Of a stretch of 57,912 nt of DNA, positions 1 to 7,871 are shown piece after piece. The notes under the pieces were generated by a model that searched no databases, was not told the DNA's origin, and saw only the letters and a program-made list of their open reading frames with translations. Each line of letters starts with the position of its first letter. Positions within the stretch are counted from its first letter, which is position 1. The DNA is from RI-283 sp964487925 (lineage in GTDB: Bacteria > Pseudomonadota > Gammaproteobacteria > SZUA-140). Made by a program: the position numbers and the translations under genes. Location: assembly GCA_964487925.1 (NCBI GenBank), contig CAZASZ010000004.1:1-57912 (forward strand), read 5' to 3'.

Positions 1-13
1 TTAATTTCCCAAC

Positions 14-907
14 CTAGTCCAGGTACCGTTTGCAAAGGTCCTGATAATGGTCAATACGCCGATCTCTCAGAAAGGGCCAGGTCTGGCGGACTCTTTCCTG
101 GTCCTTGCGATCGATGTCGGCTACAAGGACGCAGGGTCCCGTGTCCTGACTGCGGGTCAGGTACTCTCCCATTGCGCCAACGATGAAACTGTGCCCCCAG
201 AATTCGATACCCTTGTCGGTTTCCTGTTTGGCCGCGGCTTCAAAGCTCACGCGGTTACAGGCGGCCACAGGTATGCCATTGGCGATCGCGTGGCCTCTTT
301 GGACGGCCAGCCAGGCATCGAGCTGGCGTTGCTTCTCGTCATCCGAATCCATTGGTTCCCAGCCGATCGCGGTGGGATAGAGCAGGATATCGGCCCCGGC
401 CAGGGCCATGAGGCGGGCGGCCTCCGGGAACCATTGGTCCCAACAGACCAAGACTCCGAGCCGGCCTACTGATGTGTCGATCGGACGAAAGCCGAGGTCG
501 CCCGGCGTGAAGTAGTATTTTTCGTAGAACCCCGGGTCATCGGGGATATGCATCTTGCGGTATATGCCTGCGATGGCGCCGTCGCGTTCAATGACCACAG
601 CTGTATTGTGATAAAGCCCCGAGGCCCGCTTTTCGAACAACGAGCAGACTAGGACGACCCCGAAGCGCTTGGCAACTTGCCCCAAGGTTTCTGTAGACGG
701 GCCGGGGATGGGTTCGGCAAGCTCGAAACAGTTCATGTCCTCGGTCTGGCAAAAATAGGGACCGTTGTGGAGTTCCTGCAGCAGCACGAGGTTCGCGCCG
801 AGACTCGCTGCTTGACCAACGCCTTCGGCAATGCGCCCCAGGTTCTCCTCACGGTCATGCGAACAGATATGTTGTACCAGTCCGACGCTGAGCGTATCTG
901 ACTTCAT
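14..907 (-). CDS. aguB: N-carbamoylputrescine amidase
   Basis: Hydrolyses N-carbamoylputrescine to putrescine, CO2 and ammonia, the last step of the agmatine route to putrescine; cytosolic. The 297-residue protein is a carbon-nitrogen hydrolase (nitrilase superfamily) with the full catalytic triad: Glu45 (LQELHNG), Lys118 (YRKMHIPDD) and Cys155 (VCWDQWFPE). Length is normal for AguB. It starts 13 bases after the stop of aguA on the same strand, so the two form an operon carrying both steps from agmatine. The stop codon lies at 14-16, so the gene is complete. Other nitrilase-family amidases are the only serious alternative; the neighbouring agmatine deiminase settles it. Confidence 0.95.
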   Translation of the reverse strand: MKSDTLSVGLVQHICSHDREENLGRIAEGVGQAASLGANLVLLQELHNGPYFCQTEDMNCFELAEPIPGPSTETLGQVAKRFGVVLVCSLFEKRASGLYHNTAVVIERDGAIAGIYRKMHIPDDPGFYEKYYFTPGDLGFRPIDTSVGRLGVLVCWDQWFPEAARLMALAGADILLYPTAIGWEPMDSDDEKQRQLDAWLAVQRGHAIANGIPVAACNRVSFEAAAKQETDKGIEFWGHSFIVGAMGEYLTRSQDTGPCVLVADIDRKDQERVRQTWPFLRDRRIDHYQDLCKRYLD

Positions 908-920
908 GGGATGTCCGTCT

Positions 921-1907
921 TCATGCGGCCAGGGTTCCGGATGGAAGCTGCATTGTAACGCAGTGCAGGCTGCCGCCTTGTTCGATCAGGGGGCGACAGC
1001 CGATACCGACGATCTCTCTGTCAGGAAAACAACCCGCAATGGTTTCGAGCGCGATAGGATCGGCCGGATCGGCATACTGCGGTACCAGGACCGCCTTGTT
1101 GATAATCAAGAAATTCGCATAGCTCGCCGGCAGACGGCGCCCGGCCGCATCTTGGTGCAGACCGGGGGCTGGGAGCTGGACTAGCCTATAAGGTTCACCG
1201 GACAGGTTGTGGAATGTCTGAAGTTGTTCGGTCATAGCCTGTAGCGGCGCGAAGTCCGCATCGTTGGAATCCTTGCAGGAATGATAGGCGATGGTGCGAG
1301 AATCACAAAACCGCGCCAGCATGTCGATGTGCCCGTCCGTGTCGTCGCCTGTGACCTGTCCGTAGTCCAGCCAGAGGATGCGGTCGATACCAAGCTCTGT
1401 GCGCAATCGTTCTGCAATGTCTTCCCGGGTCAACGTGGGGTTGCGGTTGGGGTTACATAGACACTGACTCGTCGTAAGCAGGGTGCCCATGCCGTCCGAC
1501 TCGATGCTGCCGCCTTCGAGCACCATGTTGATCGTGGCATAGGCGGCCGCACCAAAAACTCCGCCGTGATAGAGTTTTCCTGTTATGTAATTATCCTTTT
1601 CATGCGGATACTTACCCCATCCATTGAAAGCAAAGTCTAGGATTATGGGGTGGCCCTGATCATGGATGGATATGGGGCCATGGTCACGGGCCCAGCTGTC
1701 ATTGCTGGGGATGACATGGAGCCGACATCGGTCGATATCCGCTCGTGCCGTTTTCAGGCACTGTTCTACATGTTGTCGGTGAGCCAAGTCATAGCAGTTG
1801 ATTAGAACACATTGGTGTTGGCTGATGGCCTTGGCGAGGTCGCAAAAGGTTGCCTCGACACGAGGGATATTCTGCCAGTCCCCAAAGGCATGAGGCCAGG
1901 TCAGCAT
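921..1907 (-). CDS. aguA: agmatine deiminase
   Basis: Converts agmatine to N-carbamoylputrescine, feeding AguB next to it. It belongs to the peptidyl-arginine-deiminase-like fold: EGGSIESDG, HIDMLARF and the C-terminal GGSLHCVT with the catalytic Cys are all visible. The coordinates use the first standard start (ATG, 1905-1907). Conserved family sequence clearly continues upstream, however: in-frame codons read RRLPAEWELQDGI just before MLTWPH. The frame stays open to a TAG at 1995-1997 but contains no ATG, GTG or TTG. An ATA at 1983-1985 has AGGA seven bases upstream, so the real protein may start there (354 residues). A sequencing error is the alternative. Confidence 0.93.
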   Translation of the reverse strand: MLTWPHAFGDWQNIPRVEATFCDLAKAISQHQCVLINCYDLAHRQHVEQCLKTARADIDRCRLHVIPSNDSWARDHGPISIHDQGHPIILDFAFNGWGKYPHEKDNYITGKLYHGGVFGAAAYATINMVLEGGSIESDGMGTLLTTSQCLCNPNRNPTLTREDIAERLRTELGIDRILWLDYGQVTGDDTDGHIDMLARFCDSRTIAYHSCKDSNDADFAPLQAMTEQLQTFHNLSGEPYRLVQLPAPGLHQDAAGRRLPASYANFLIINKAVLVPQYADPADPIALETIAGCFPDREIVGIGCRPLIEQGGSLHCVTMQLPSGTLAA

Positions 1908-2030
1908 GATCCCGTCTTGCAGTTCCCACTCCGCCGGCAGGCGGCGGTTGGCCGGGGCTTGATTGCTGTGGATGTCTGGAGCTATGGGTGGTTCCTATCG
2001 TGGTTGATTAGGCCCCATTTTGGGCAGCGC

Positions 2031-2966
2031 CTAGTCTGGACTATCTAGTTGGCGAACACAATTCCGACCGCTGTGTTTGGCCAGATACATGGCCTTGTCG
2101 ACCTTTTCAAGCAGGGCCTCACTGTCTTCACTGTTTTGCAGGATCGCAACGCCAAAGCTGGATGTGACAGGGATACGGTGTTCACCGTATAGATATTCCT
2201 GCTGTTCGATATGGTCGCGAATTCGCTCGGCCAGCAGGCAGGCCCCGGGAAGGCTGGTGTTACTCAACAGAATAAGGAATTCCTCGCCGCCGGATCGAAA
2301 CAGGATGTCCGAACTGCGAGTGCAAAGGCCCACGACGTCGGCGACGGAACGCAAGACAAAGTCGCCTGCCAAGTGTCCATAGTTGTCGTTGACCTGCTTG
2401 AAATGATCGATATCCATCATGATGATCGAAAGCGGCGTATCGTGACGGCGCGATAGCTCGGTTTCCCGGACTAGTGCTGCATTCATAGCGCTACGATTAT
2501 TGACCCCTGTCAGCGGGTCCTTAAGGGCTGCTGTCAAGGCATGCCGGTACATGATGGCATTGCGGAGCGGATAGGCGAGACCGCAAAGCAGGTATTCGAG
2601 AATCATCGATTCCGTGTGCGTGAATTTCTTATTCCTGCTGACGGTCAGTTCGCCGAGAGTCTGTTCCGCGACCACGAGGTCGTAGGTGAAGTTATGTCGG
2701 CCGGGTGTCCCGATCGTTATCTCAATCTGATGTTGCCGATGGGTAAATGTCATGCCAGTGTGGGGCACGAGTTCGGCAGTCTCGGAGGAGAAGATCTCGA
2801 TGAGTTTTTCGAGGTCCAGCGTAGATTGCAAGGTGCTGGCGATCGTTAAGGCTTTGTCATGCCCCTGACGACCCACTTCGCTTTCGATCGCGTTGCTCAT
2901 GAGCGCCAGATTGCCCATCTCGAAAATGGGTTCTATATTATGGGTCTTGCCTTGTGTGACGGGCAT
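2031..2966 (-). CDS. GAF-like/GGDEF diguanylate cyclase
   Basis: Predicted to make cyclic di-GMP from two GTP. The first roughly 130 residues resemble a divergent GAF sensor. The C-terminal half is a GGDEF domain: KDPLTGVNNR entry motif, MDIDHFKQVND metal/GTP site, and the active loop as SGGEEF, an accepted active variant. An RSSD motif five residues before GGEEF fits the inhibitory I-site, so product feedback is likely. There is no signal peptide or membrane segment, so it is soluble. The ribosome site (GAGGAGG, positioned for the ATG at 2966) is strong. Its output is unknown; the nearest neighbours are polyamine genes and a pilus/secretion-type ATPase. Confidence 0.92.
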   Translation of the reverse strand: MPVTQGKTHNIEPIFEMGNLALMSNAIESEVGRQGHDKALTIASTLQSTLDLEKLIEIFSSETAELVPHTGMTFTHRQHQIEITIGTPGRHNFTYDLVVAEQTLGELTVSRNKKFTHTESMILEYLLCGLAYPLRNAIMYRHALTAALKDPLTGVNNRSAMNAALVRETELSRRHDTPLSIIMMDIDHFKQVNDNYGHLAGDFVLRSVADVVGLCTRSSDILFRSGGEEFLILLSNTSLPGACLLAERIRDHIEQQEYLYGEHRIPVTSSFGVAILQNSEDSEALLEKVDKAMYLAKHSGRNCVRQLDSPD

Positions 2967-3319
2967 TTCCTATCCTCCTCTAATAAAAACTCAAACCTTG
3001 AGCCCTTGTCAATTCAGTTGCCGGATGTCTTAACCGTGGTCAAGTCGGGGCAGTCGTATAGCATTGACAGATGCAATGGATGCTTAGCAATATCGATGCC
3101 ATGTCGAATATTCCTGTATTTCAGTCAGGATTCCGTTGTTGATTGAGGCGAAGTTGATAAATAATATATTTTTTAATCCGCCACTTGCCAGTGTTTTTAC
3201 GTGCGAGGGCGGGTAGCGTCAAAATTGTGACGTAGTTCCGGGTTTTTTTGAATGGCAATGATTGCCGTTCGTTGCGGCCGTTCTTACCGGTATGTTGTTC
3301 AACAGCTAAGGGAATAGCG
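2967..3319. other. intergenic region between divergent genes
   Basis: This 353-base stretch separates the minus-strand GGDEF gene from the plus-strand GspE-like gene and must hold both promoters. It is AT-rich around 3155-3180. A perfect TTGACA sits at 3064-3069 with only a poor -10 about 18 bases on. An inverted repeat CGTCA-N6-TGACG at 3217-3232 could be an operator. No RNA gene or credible small ORF seen. Confidence 0.5.
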
Positions 3320-3943
3320 ATGTATATTGAAACCATTGGAAACGAAAGGGAATTACAGGCGCTTCTTGAGCGGCCGCTTGAGGATCATGACCAACTGCTC
3401 GGTGAGATTATGGTCAACAGGGCCGGATTCATCGACAAGGCGCAGCTTGACGAGGCCCTGCTTCATCAATCACGGAATGGGTGTCAGCGCTTGGGTCGCA
3501 TCCTGATCGATATGGGGCTGATCACGCACGAGCAGCTCCAGACGGCCTTGGCGCTTCGGTTGGGTATCCCATACATCAGTTTGGAGCTCATCGAAATCTC
3601 ATCGTCGGCTTTGTCATTGGTGCCGACCGAGATCGCCTTTCGCTACAAGGTCGTACCCCAGGGGGTGTTCTCCAGCGTTCTCGTAATTGCACTTTCCGAT
3701 CCGCTCTCGGAACAGACCCTTGATGTCATCGGGTTTCATTCCCGCCATAAGGTCAAGGTGGTGATGGCGTCGCCGAGAGATATCCTGCTGACACCCAGCA
3801 AGTACTACAGCAAGTTTGATGAGGATCAGGCGCTCCAGGAAAGCCATTTGAAGTCGGTGGTTTCGCCTGAGACAGATGATGGGCCCGGGTATGATGGCGC
3901 GCAGGTCATCGAGCTTGAGGCCAAGCGGCGCCCGATCGCATAG
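3320..3943 (+). CDS. GspE/PilB-family ATPase, N-terminal (MshEN) part of a frameshifted gene
   Basis: A 207-residue product, about the N-terminal third of a type II secretion/type IV pilus assembly ATPase. Residues about 25-150 are an MshEN (GspE N-terminal) domain: LGEIMVNRAGFIDKAQLDEA, LGRILIDMGLIT, ALRLGIPYISL. In other family members this domain binds c-di-GMP or a partner. The ATG at 3320 has AAGGGA upstream. The frame ends at TAG 3941-3943, but homology continues at once in the third frame (from 3931: DRIDVYYRIDGRLQYSR) into the ATPase at 4015-5007. The usual GASDIHIEPK segment appears only as a degenerate GAQVIELEAK with the residues before it missing. This is probably a decayed gene. 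Confidence 0.8.
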   Translation: MYIETIGNERELQALLERPLEDHDQLLGEIMVNRAGFIDKAQLDEALLHQSRNGCQRLGRILIDMGLITHEQLQTALALRLGIPYISLELIEISSSALSLVPTEIAFRYKVVPQGVFSSVLVIALSDPLSEQTLDVIGFHSRHKVKVVMASPRDILLTPSKYYSKFDEDQALQESHLKSVVSPETDDGPGYDGAQVIELEAKRRPIA

Positions 3944-4014
3944 ATGTTTATTATCGTATCGATGGTCGGCTGCAGTATTCCCGGACCTTCGCCAAGGCAC
4001 TGCTACCGGGGCTG

Positions 4015-5007
4015 GTGAGTCGGGTCAAGATCCTTGGACGCATGAATATCGCCGAACGCCGATTGCCTCAGGAAGGCAACGCGCGCTTGGAGCGAGGCGA
4101 CAAGCGGGTGGATCTCAGGTTATCGGTCCTGCCTACGATCGCGGGCGAGAGCGTCGTGATCAGGATTCTCGACGAATCGGTGGGACTTCGTCCGCTTTCC
4201 GGTTTGGGTTTGCCGACCGCGATCACAGAGCGTTTGCAGACCGCTTTATCGAGGCCGCATGGGCTGTTGCTGGTGACGGGGCCTACGGGATCGGGGAAAT
4301 CGACCACGCTCTATGCATTACTTAACGAAATTCGGAAGCGCAAGGCCCATATCCTGACCATAGAAGACCCTGTCGAGTATCGTATGGACGGCATTGAACA
4401 GATTCTGGTCAATGAGCGCATCGGTATTGATTTCGCGACGACGCTGAAATGTTTTATGCGTCATGACCCTGATACGATCATGGTTGGCGAGATTCGTGAC
4501 GTGGAGACCGCACCCATTGCCATACAGGCCGCTCTGACGGGGTATATGGTACTCAGCACCCTGCATACCAATGACGCCCCAAGCGCAGTGACGCGGCTCA
4601 TGGATATGGGTGTGGAACCCTATCTTTTGGGTTCTACCCTGCTTGGCGTTATGGTCCAACGATTGATCAGGGTCTGTTGCCCTGAGTGTACTTTTGATCA
4701 TGGTCTGACATCCCGCGATTTGCTGCGTCTGCCTGAACAGATGCGCCCAAACGCATCGGAAGGGCACAGGATCAAACAGACAAAGGGCTGCAGCACCTGC
4801 CGTCATACCGGGTATTTGGGACGTCGACTTGCTTGCGAGCTCATGATCAACACCCCGGTACTGGCCGACTTGATCACTCGAAGGGCCTCACCTGAGTGCT
4901 GGTCCGAACAAGCGGGCGAAGATGGATGGCGACCTCTGGCTGCGCATGCACTGGATATCGTACTGAGCGAGGAGACTACCCTGGATGAGGTCTGTGAACT
5001 GATCTAG
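4015..5007 (+). CDS. GspE/PilB-family ATPase, C-terminal ATPase part of a frameshifted gene
   Basis: Carries the whole ATPase core of a GspE/PilB-type hexameric motor: Walker A GPTGSGKST, Asp box ILTIEDPVEY, Walker B TIMVGEIRD, His box LSTLHTND, and a CPEC...CSTC zinc-binding knob. GTG at 4015 is the first standard start, but in-frame homology begins near 3931, so this is the continuation of 3320-3943 after a frameshift rather than a separate gene. All ATP-site motifs are intact. Whether any product is made depends on frameshifting or internal initiation. The TAG stop at 5005-5007 coincides with the left end of a mobile repeat. No other secretion or pilus gene lies beside it. Confidence 0.8.
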   Translation: MSRVKILGRMNIAERRLPQEGNARLERGDKRVDLRLSVLPTIAGESVVIRILDESVGLRPLSGLGLPTAITERLQTALSRPHGLLLVTGPTGSGKSTTLYALLNEIRKRKAHILTIEDPVEYRMDGIEQILVNERIGIDFATTLKCFMRHDPDTIMVGEIRDVETAPIAIQAALTGYMVLSTLHTNDAPSAVTRLMDMGVEPYLLGSTLLGVMVQRLIRVCCPECTFDHGLTSRDLLRLPEQMRPNASEGHRIKQTKGCSTCRHTGYLGRRLACELMINTPVLADLITRRASPECWSEQAGEDGWRPLAAHALDIVLSEETTLDEVCELI

Positions 5008-5150
5008 CCGGCTGTTGAAAAACCTTCATGCGGCACAATCCGGCGTTAAAATCGGCTCAAAATGCTCATGTACGGGCGTGTACACTGCGCTTTCTCGCCG
5101 ATTTTTGCCTTGTCTTGCACTCGCCTGAAACTTTTTCAACAGCCTGCTAG
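5004..5150 (+). repeat. TA-bounded inverted-terminal repeat element, copy 1
   Basis: One of three nearly identical elements of about 147 bp (others at 8820-8967 and 33841-33988). Both ends read CTAG followed inward by GC(C/A)GGCTGTTGAAAAA, giving terminal inverted repeats of about 16 bp with one mismatch. Inner blocks AATCGGC/GCCGATT and GTAC/GTAC are also inverted, so the whole element can fold into a long imperfect hairpin. It carries no gene. The left TA lies inside the TAG stop of the upstream ATPase gene. The structure is that of a MITE, and flanking TA suggests mobilisation by an IS630/mariner-type transposase (inference). Confidence 0.85.
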
Positions 5151-5174
5151 GGTCGATCCATTCTGGCGGTACGC

Positions 5175-5963
5175 TCAGGAACGGCGCAGGCCGATCACAA
5201 GGAAGAACATCGTGGCCGCCATGCAGACAATCGCGGGTCCTGCGGGCAGGTCCCAGCGCATAGAGGTCGTCAGGCCGCCGCCGACGGCCAGTATTCCAAT
5301 GACTGTTGCGGCCAGCGCCATTTGCTCCGGAGTCTTGGAGAACAGCCGTGCGGTCGCGGCAGGGATGATCAACAGCGATGTGATCAGCAGGATGCCGACA
5401 ACTTTCATGCCCAATGCGATGATCATCGCGATCAACGACATCAGTCCCAGGCGTACCCAGCCCACGGGCACACCGTCGATTGCGGCAAGTTCCTCGTCAA
5501 CGGAGATCGCGAGCAGCGGTCGCCAAAAGGTTATCAGCGCTACGATTGCAATCAAGTCGCAGCCGTAGACCCAATAAAGATCTGTTTGTGAGACGGCCAG
5601 AATCTCTCCGAATAGAAGCCCCATGAGATCGACTCGGACGGTCTCCATTAGCGAAATCACGATAAGCCCAAGGGCTAGTGTGGTATGAGAAAGAATCCCT
5701 AGCAGGGCATCACTGGCCAGTCGGCGTTGTTTCTGAAGCAAGACGAGCGCGATCGCGAGCAATAGGCAAAAGGCCATGACCGAAGTCTGCAATGGCAACT
5801 CCAACAACAACCCCAGGGCGATACCGAGTAGCGCCGCATGGGCTAGGGTATCTCCAAAATAAGCCATCCGGCGCCAGACGACAAAACTGCCTAGTGGCCC
5901 GGCGACCAGTGCGACGCCTGTCCCGGCGATCAGTGCGCGCCATAAAAAATCATCCATGGGCAT
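5175..5963 (-). CDS. znuB: zinc ABC transporter permease
   Basis: Inner-membrane permease of the high-affinity zinc importer, partner of ZnuC and ZnuA here. The 262-residue protein is almost wholly hydrophobic with about seven to eight membrane segments and matches the ABC-3 permease family: VWRRMAYFGDTLAHAALLG near the N terminus, LLFGEIL in the middle, ALGMKVVGILLITSLLIIPAA late. Its start overlaps the end of znuC by 14 bases, so translation is coupled. A manganese/iron ABC-3 permease is the alternative, but the divergently placed binding protein and the His-rich ATPase tail favour zinc. Confidence 0.92.
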   Translation of the reverse strand: MPMDDFLWRALIAGTGVALVAGPLGSFVVWRRMAYFGDTLAHAALLGIALGLLLELPLQTSVMAFCLLLAIALVLLQKQRRLASDALLGILSHTTLALGLIVISLMETVRVDLMGLLFGEILAVSQTDLYWVYGCDLIAIVALITFWRPLLAISVDEELAAIDGVPVGWVRLGLMSLIAMIIALGMKVVGILLITSLLIIPAATARLFSKTPEQMALAATVIGILAVGGGLTTSMRWDLPAGPAIVCMAATMFFLVIGLRRS

Positions 5964-6741
5964 GGCCGCCCTGATCCGCGTTGTTTGAACCTGGCTGGGG
6001 CTCGGTTACGACGTCATTGTGAATGTCATGACGATGGTCGTGGTGATGGCTGTATGGCATGACGACGGCGTTTCTACCGAATAGGGCTATGTAGCTGGGG
6101 TCTTGTCGGATGCGCTCGGGATGCCCGGCGCAACAGACATGATGATTCAAACATACGACCCGATCCGTTGAGCTCATGACAAGGTGCAAGTCGTGAGAGA
6201 CCATTAGAATGCCGCAGTTATGACGTCGCCTGATCGTAGAAATCAGGCGATAGAGCTCGTCCTGGCCGTTCACGTCCACGCCCTGGACGGGTTCATCAAG
6301 GATCAGCAGTTCAGGGTCCGACAAAATCGCGCGTGACAGCAGCACGCGCTGAGTCTCGCCGCCCGACAGGGCATCCATGGGCTGGTCGATGAGGTACTCG
6401 GCTCCGGTTTCCTTGAGTGCGTCAAGAATCCTGTTCTCCGGTAGTTTTCTGGCCAGCGTCAGAAAACGTCGCACAGGGAGTGGGAGCAGGGGGTTGATCT
6501 TGAGGCGTTGTGGCATGTAGCCGACGCGCAACCCGGTCCGTTGGACGACCTTGCCCTGTTGGCAACCAAGCAGGCCCAGTAGTACTTTGAGCAGTGTTGA
6601 TTTGCCCGCGCCGTTGGGACCGATCAGTGTGACGATCTCACCCACATGCACCTGCAGATCGACCCGGTCGAGGATGTCGCGCCCATTCAGGCTCAGCGAG
6701 ATCTCTTGCGCGTCTATGAGGAGATCGGTTTGTTGAATCAT
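5950..6741 (-). CDS. znuC: zinc ABC transporter ATP-binding protein
   Basis: ATPase that powers zinc import through ZnuB. The ABC domain is complete: Walker A GPNGAGKST (residues 41-49), signature LSGGETQR, Walker B LLILDEP, and a switch His in VSHDLHLV. Unusually, the last 35 or so residues form a His-rich tail (HHHDHRHDIH... and GGHAHG), probably metal-binding. ZnuA next door lacks the His-rich loop common in its family. First gene of the minus-strand znuCB pair; znuA is read divergently from the shared 138-base interval at 6742-6879. Confidence 0.93.
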   Translation of the reverse strand: MIQQTDLLIDAQEISLSLNGRDILDRVDLQVHVGEIVTLIGPNGAGKSTLLKVLLGLLGCQQGKVVQRTGLRVGYMPQRLKINPLLPLPVRRFLTLARKLPENRILDALKETGAEYLIDQPMDALSGGETQRVLLSRAILSDPELLILDEPVQGVDVNGQDELYRLISTIRRRHNCGILMVSHDLHLVMSSTDRVVCLNHHVCCAGHPERIRQDPSYIALFGRNAVVMPYSHHHDHRHDIHNDVVTEPQPGSNNADQGGHAHG

Positions 6742-6879
6742 TCGGACGGGGTCTCGTATCGATGAGCCATTTTTCGGTCATGACTTGTTCAGGGGTTCCT
6801 TATATCATGGGCACCTTCCCGAAGCGATCTATCGGCTATTTTGTCGCGGATTTTCGGCTCAATTGTCTCTGGAACCGAT

Positions 6880-7830
6880 ATGCCTATTTTGTTGATCTTT
6901 ATATTGGGGTGGCTGCTCATTCCGACGGCTAATGCCACTTCAAATCCAGACCTTGCCGCCGATTCGGGGCCCAGGGTCATTACGAGTATTGCTCCGATAC
7001 AGTCTCTGGTCGCCGGTGTCATGGGTGGATCGGGGCCGGTGGAGGTGTTGGTCAATCCTGGCGCCTCACCACATACCTATCGTCTGCGTCCCTCGCAGAT
7101 CGAGGCCGTGCATCGAGCGGGGCTTATCGTGGTCGTGGGAGTATCGGAGCTCGAGGGTTTTTTGACCCCGGTGCTCGAGGATATGGCGGATGGTCCGTCC
7201 TTACTGCGGCTTGTCGATATACAGGGTATGCGTTTGTTGAAGGACCGGGTCGGGGGGGTGCGGGTAGCCGATGAGACGGCCCGTCGCGAAGGTACGATCG
7301 ATGGCCACCTATGGCTCAACCCGCGCAATGCGGTGCTGATCGTGGGCGCGGTCGCGACGCGGCTCGCCATGCTTGACGCGGCGAATGCCAAGCGTTATCT
7401 GGCCAACGCACATGCCCTTCAAGCCCGGATCGAGGATCTGGATCGCGCCGTTCAGGAACGAGTCGCGCCGGTACATGGTCGTCCAGCCATCGTGTTGCAC
7501 GATGCCTATCAGTATCTGGAAGACCGCTATGACCTGAATGTCGTGGCCACCGTCAGTGTGGACCCGGGGCATCCGCCAGGGGCGCGACGGCTCCATCAAA
7601 TACGCAAATTGATTGATTCCGGGCGGGCCGTTTGTTTGTTTAGCGAGCCCGAGTATCCGAATCGTCTGCTGGCATCGCTTCTAAGAGGGGGGGTTAGGCA
7701 TGCCAGCCTGGACCCACTCGGGAGTACGGTCGAGCTTGGTCCGGAGCTCTATTTCTCCGTCATGAGACAACTGGCGCGACAGACCGCGGATTGCCTAAGG
7801 AGTGACTCTGTGGCGAGATCTGTCGAGTAG
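6880..7830 (+). CDS. znuA: zinc ABC transporter periplasmic binding protein
   Basis: Periplasmic protein that captures zinc for ZnuBC. The chosen ATG (6880) begins a clear signal peptide, MPILLIFILGWLLIPTANA; an in-frame TTG at 6841 would add 13 residues and bury it. Metal ligands of the cluster A-I binding-protein family are visible: His in ASPHTYRLRP, His in IDGHLWLNP, His in VLHDAYQYL and an acidic residue in LFSEPEYP. The acidic/His-rich loop usual between the first two is absent. It is divergent from znuCB. I could not find a convincing Zur box between them, though Zur control is expected. Confidence 0.9.
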   Translation: MPILLIFILGWLLIPTANATSNPDLAADSGPRVITSIAPIQSLVAGVMGGSGPVEVLVNPGASPHTYRLRPSQIEAVHRAGLIVVVGVSELEGFLTPVLEDMADGPSLLRLVDIQGMRLLKDRVGGVRVADETARREGTIDGHLWLNPRNAVLIVGAVATRLAMLDAANAKRYLANAHALQARIEDLDRAVQERVAPVHGRPAIVLHDAYQYLEDRYDLNVVATVSVDPGHPPGARRLHQIRKLIDSGRAVCLFSEPEYPNRLLASLLRGGVRHASLDPLGSTVELGPELYFSVMRQLARQTADCLRSDSVARSVE

Positions 7831-7871
7831 AGTAGATTTTGGTAGGCGAACCTTATTGCGATTGTTTTCAG

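Noticed and set aside
3121..3336. 71-codon minus-strand frame in the GGDEF-ATPase interval
   Set aside because: No ribosome site, AT-rich low-information sequence, no family resemblance.
5062..5568. Plus-strand frame starting in repeat copy 1 (MLMYGRVHCAF...) and similar short frames in copies 2 and 3
   Set aside because: The same peptide start appears in each repeat because the element itself is repeated; the frames then run antisense into neighbouring genes. No evidence of translation.
6742..6879. Possible Zur operator between znuC and znuA
   Set aside because: No convincing match to the gammaproteobacterial Zur palindrome; only a short GTCATGAC palindrome is seen.
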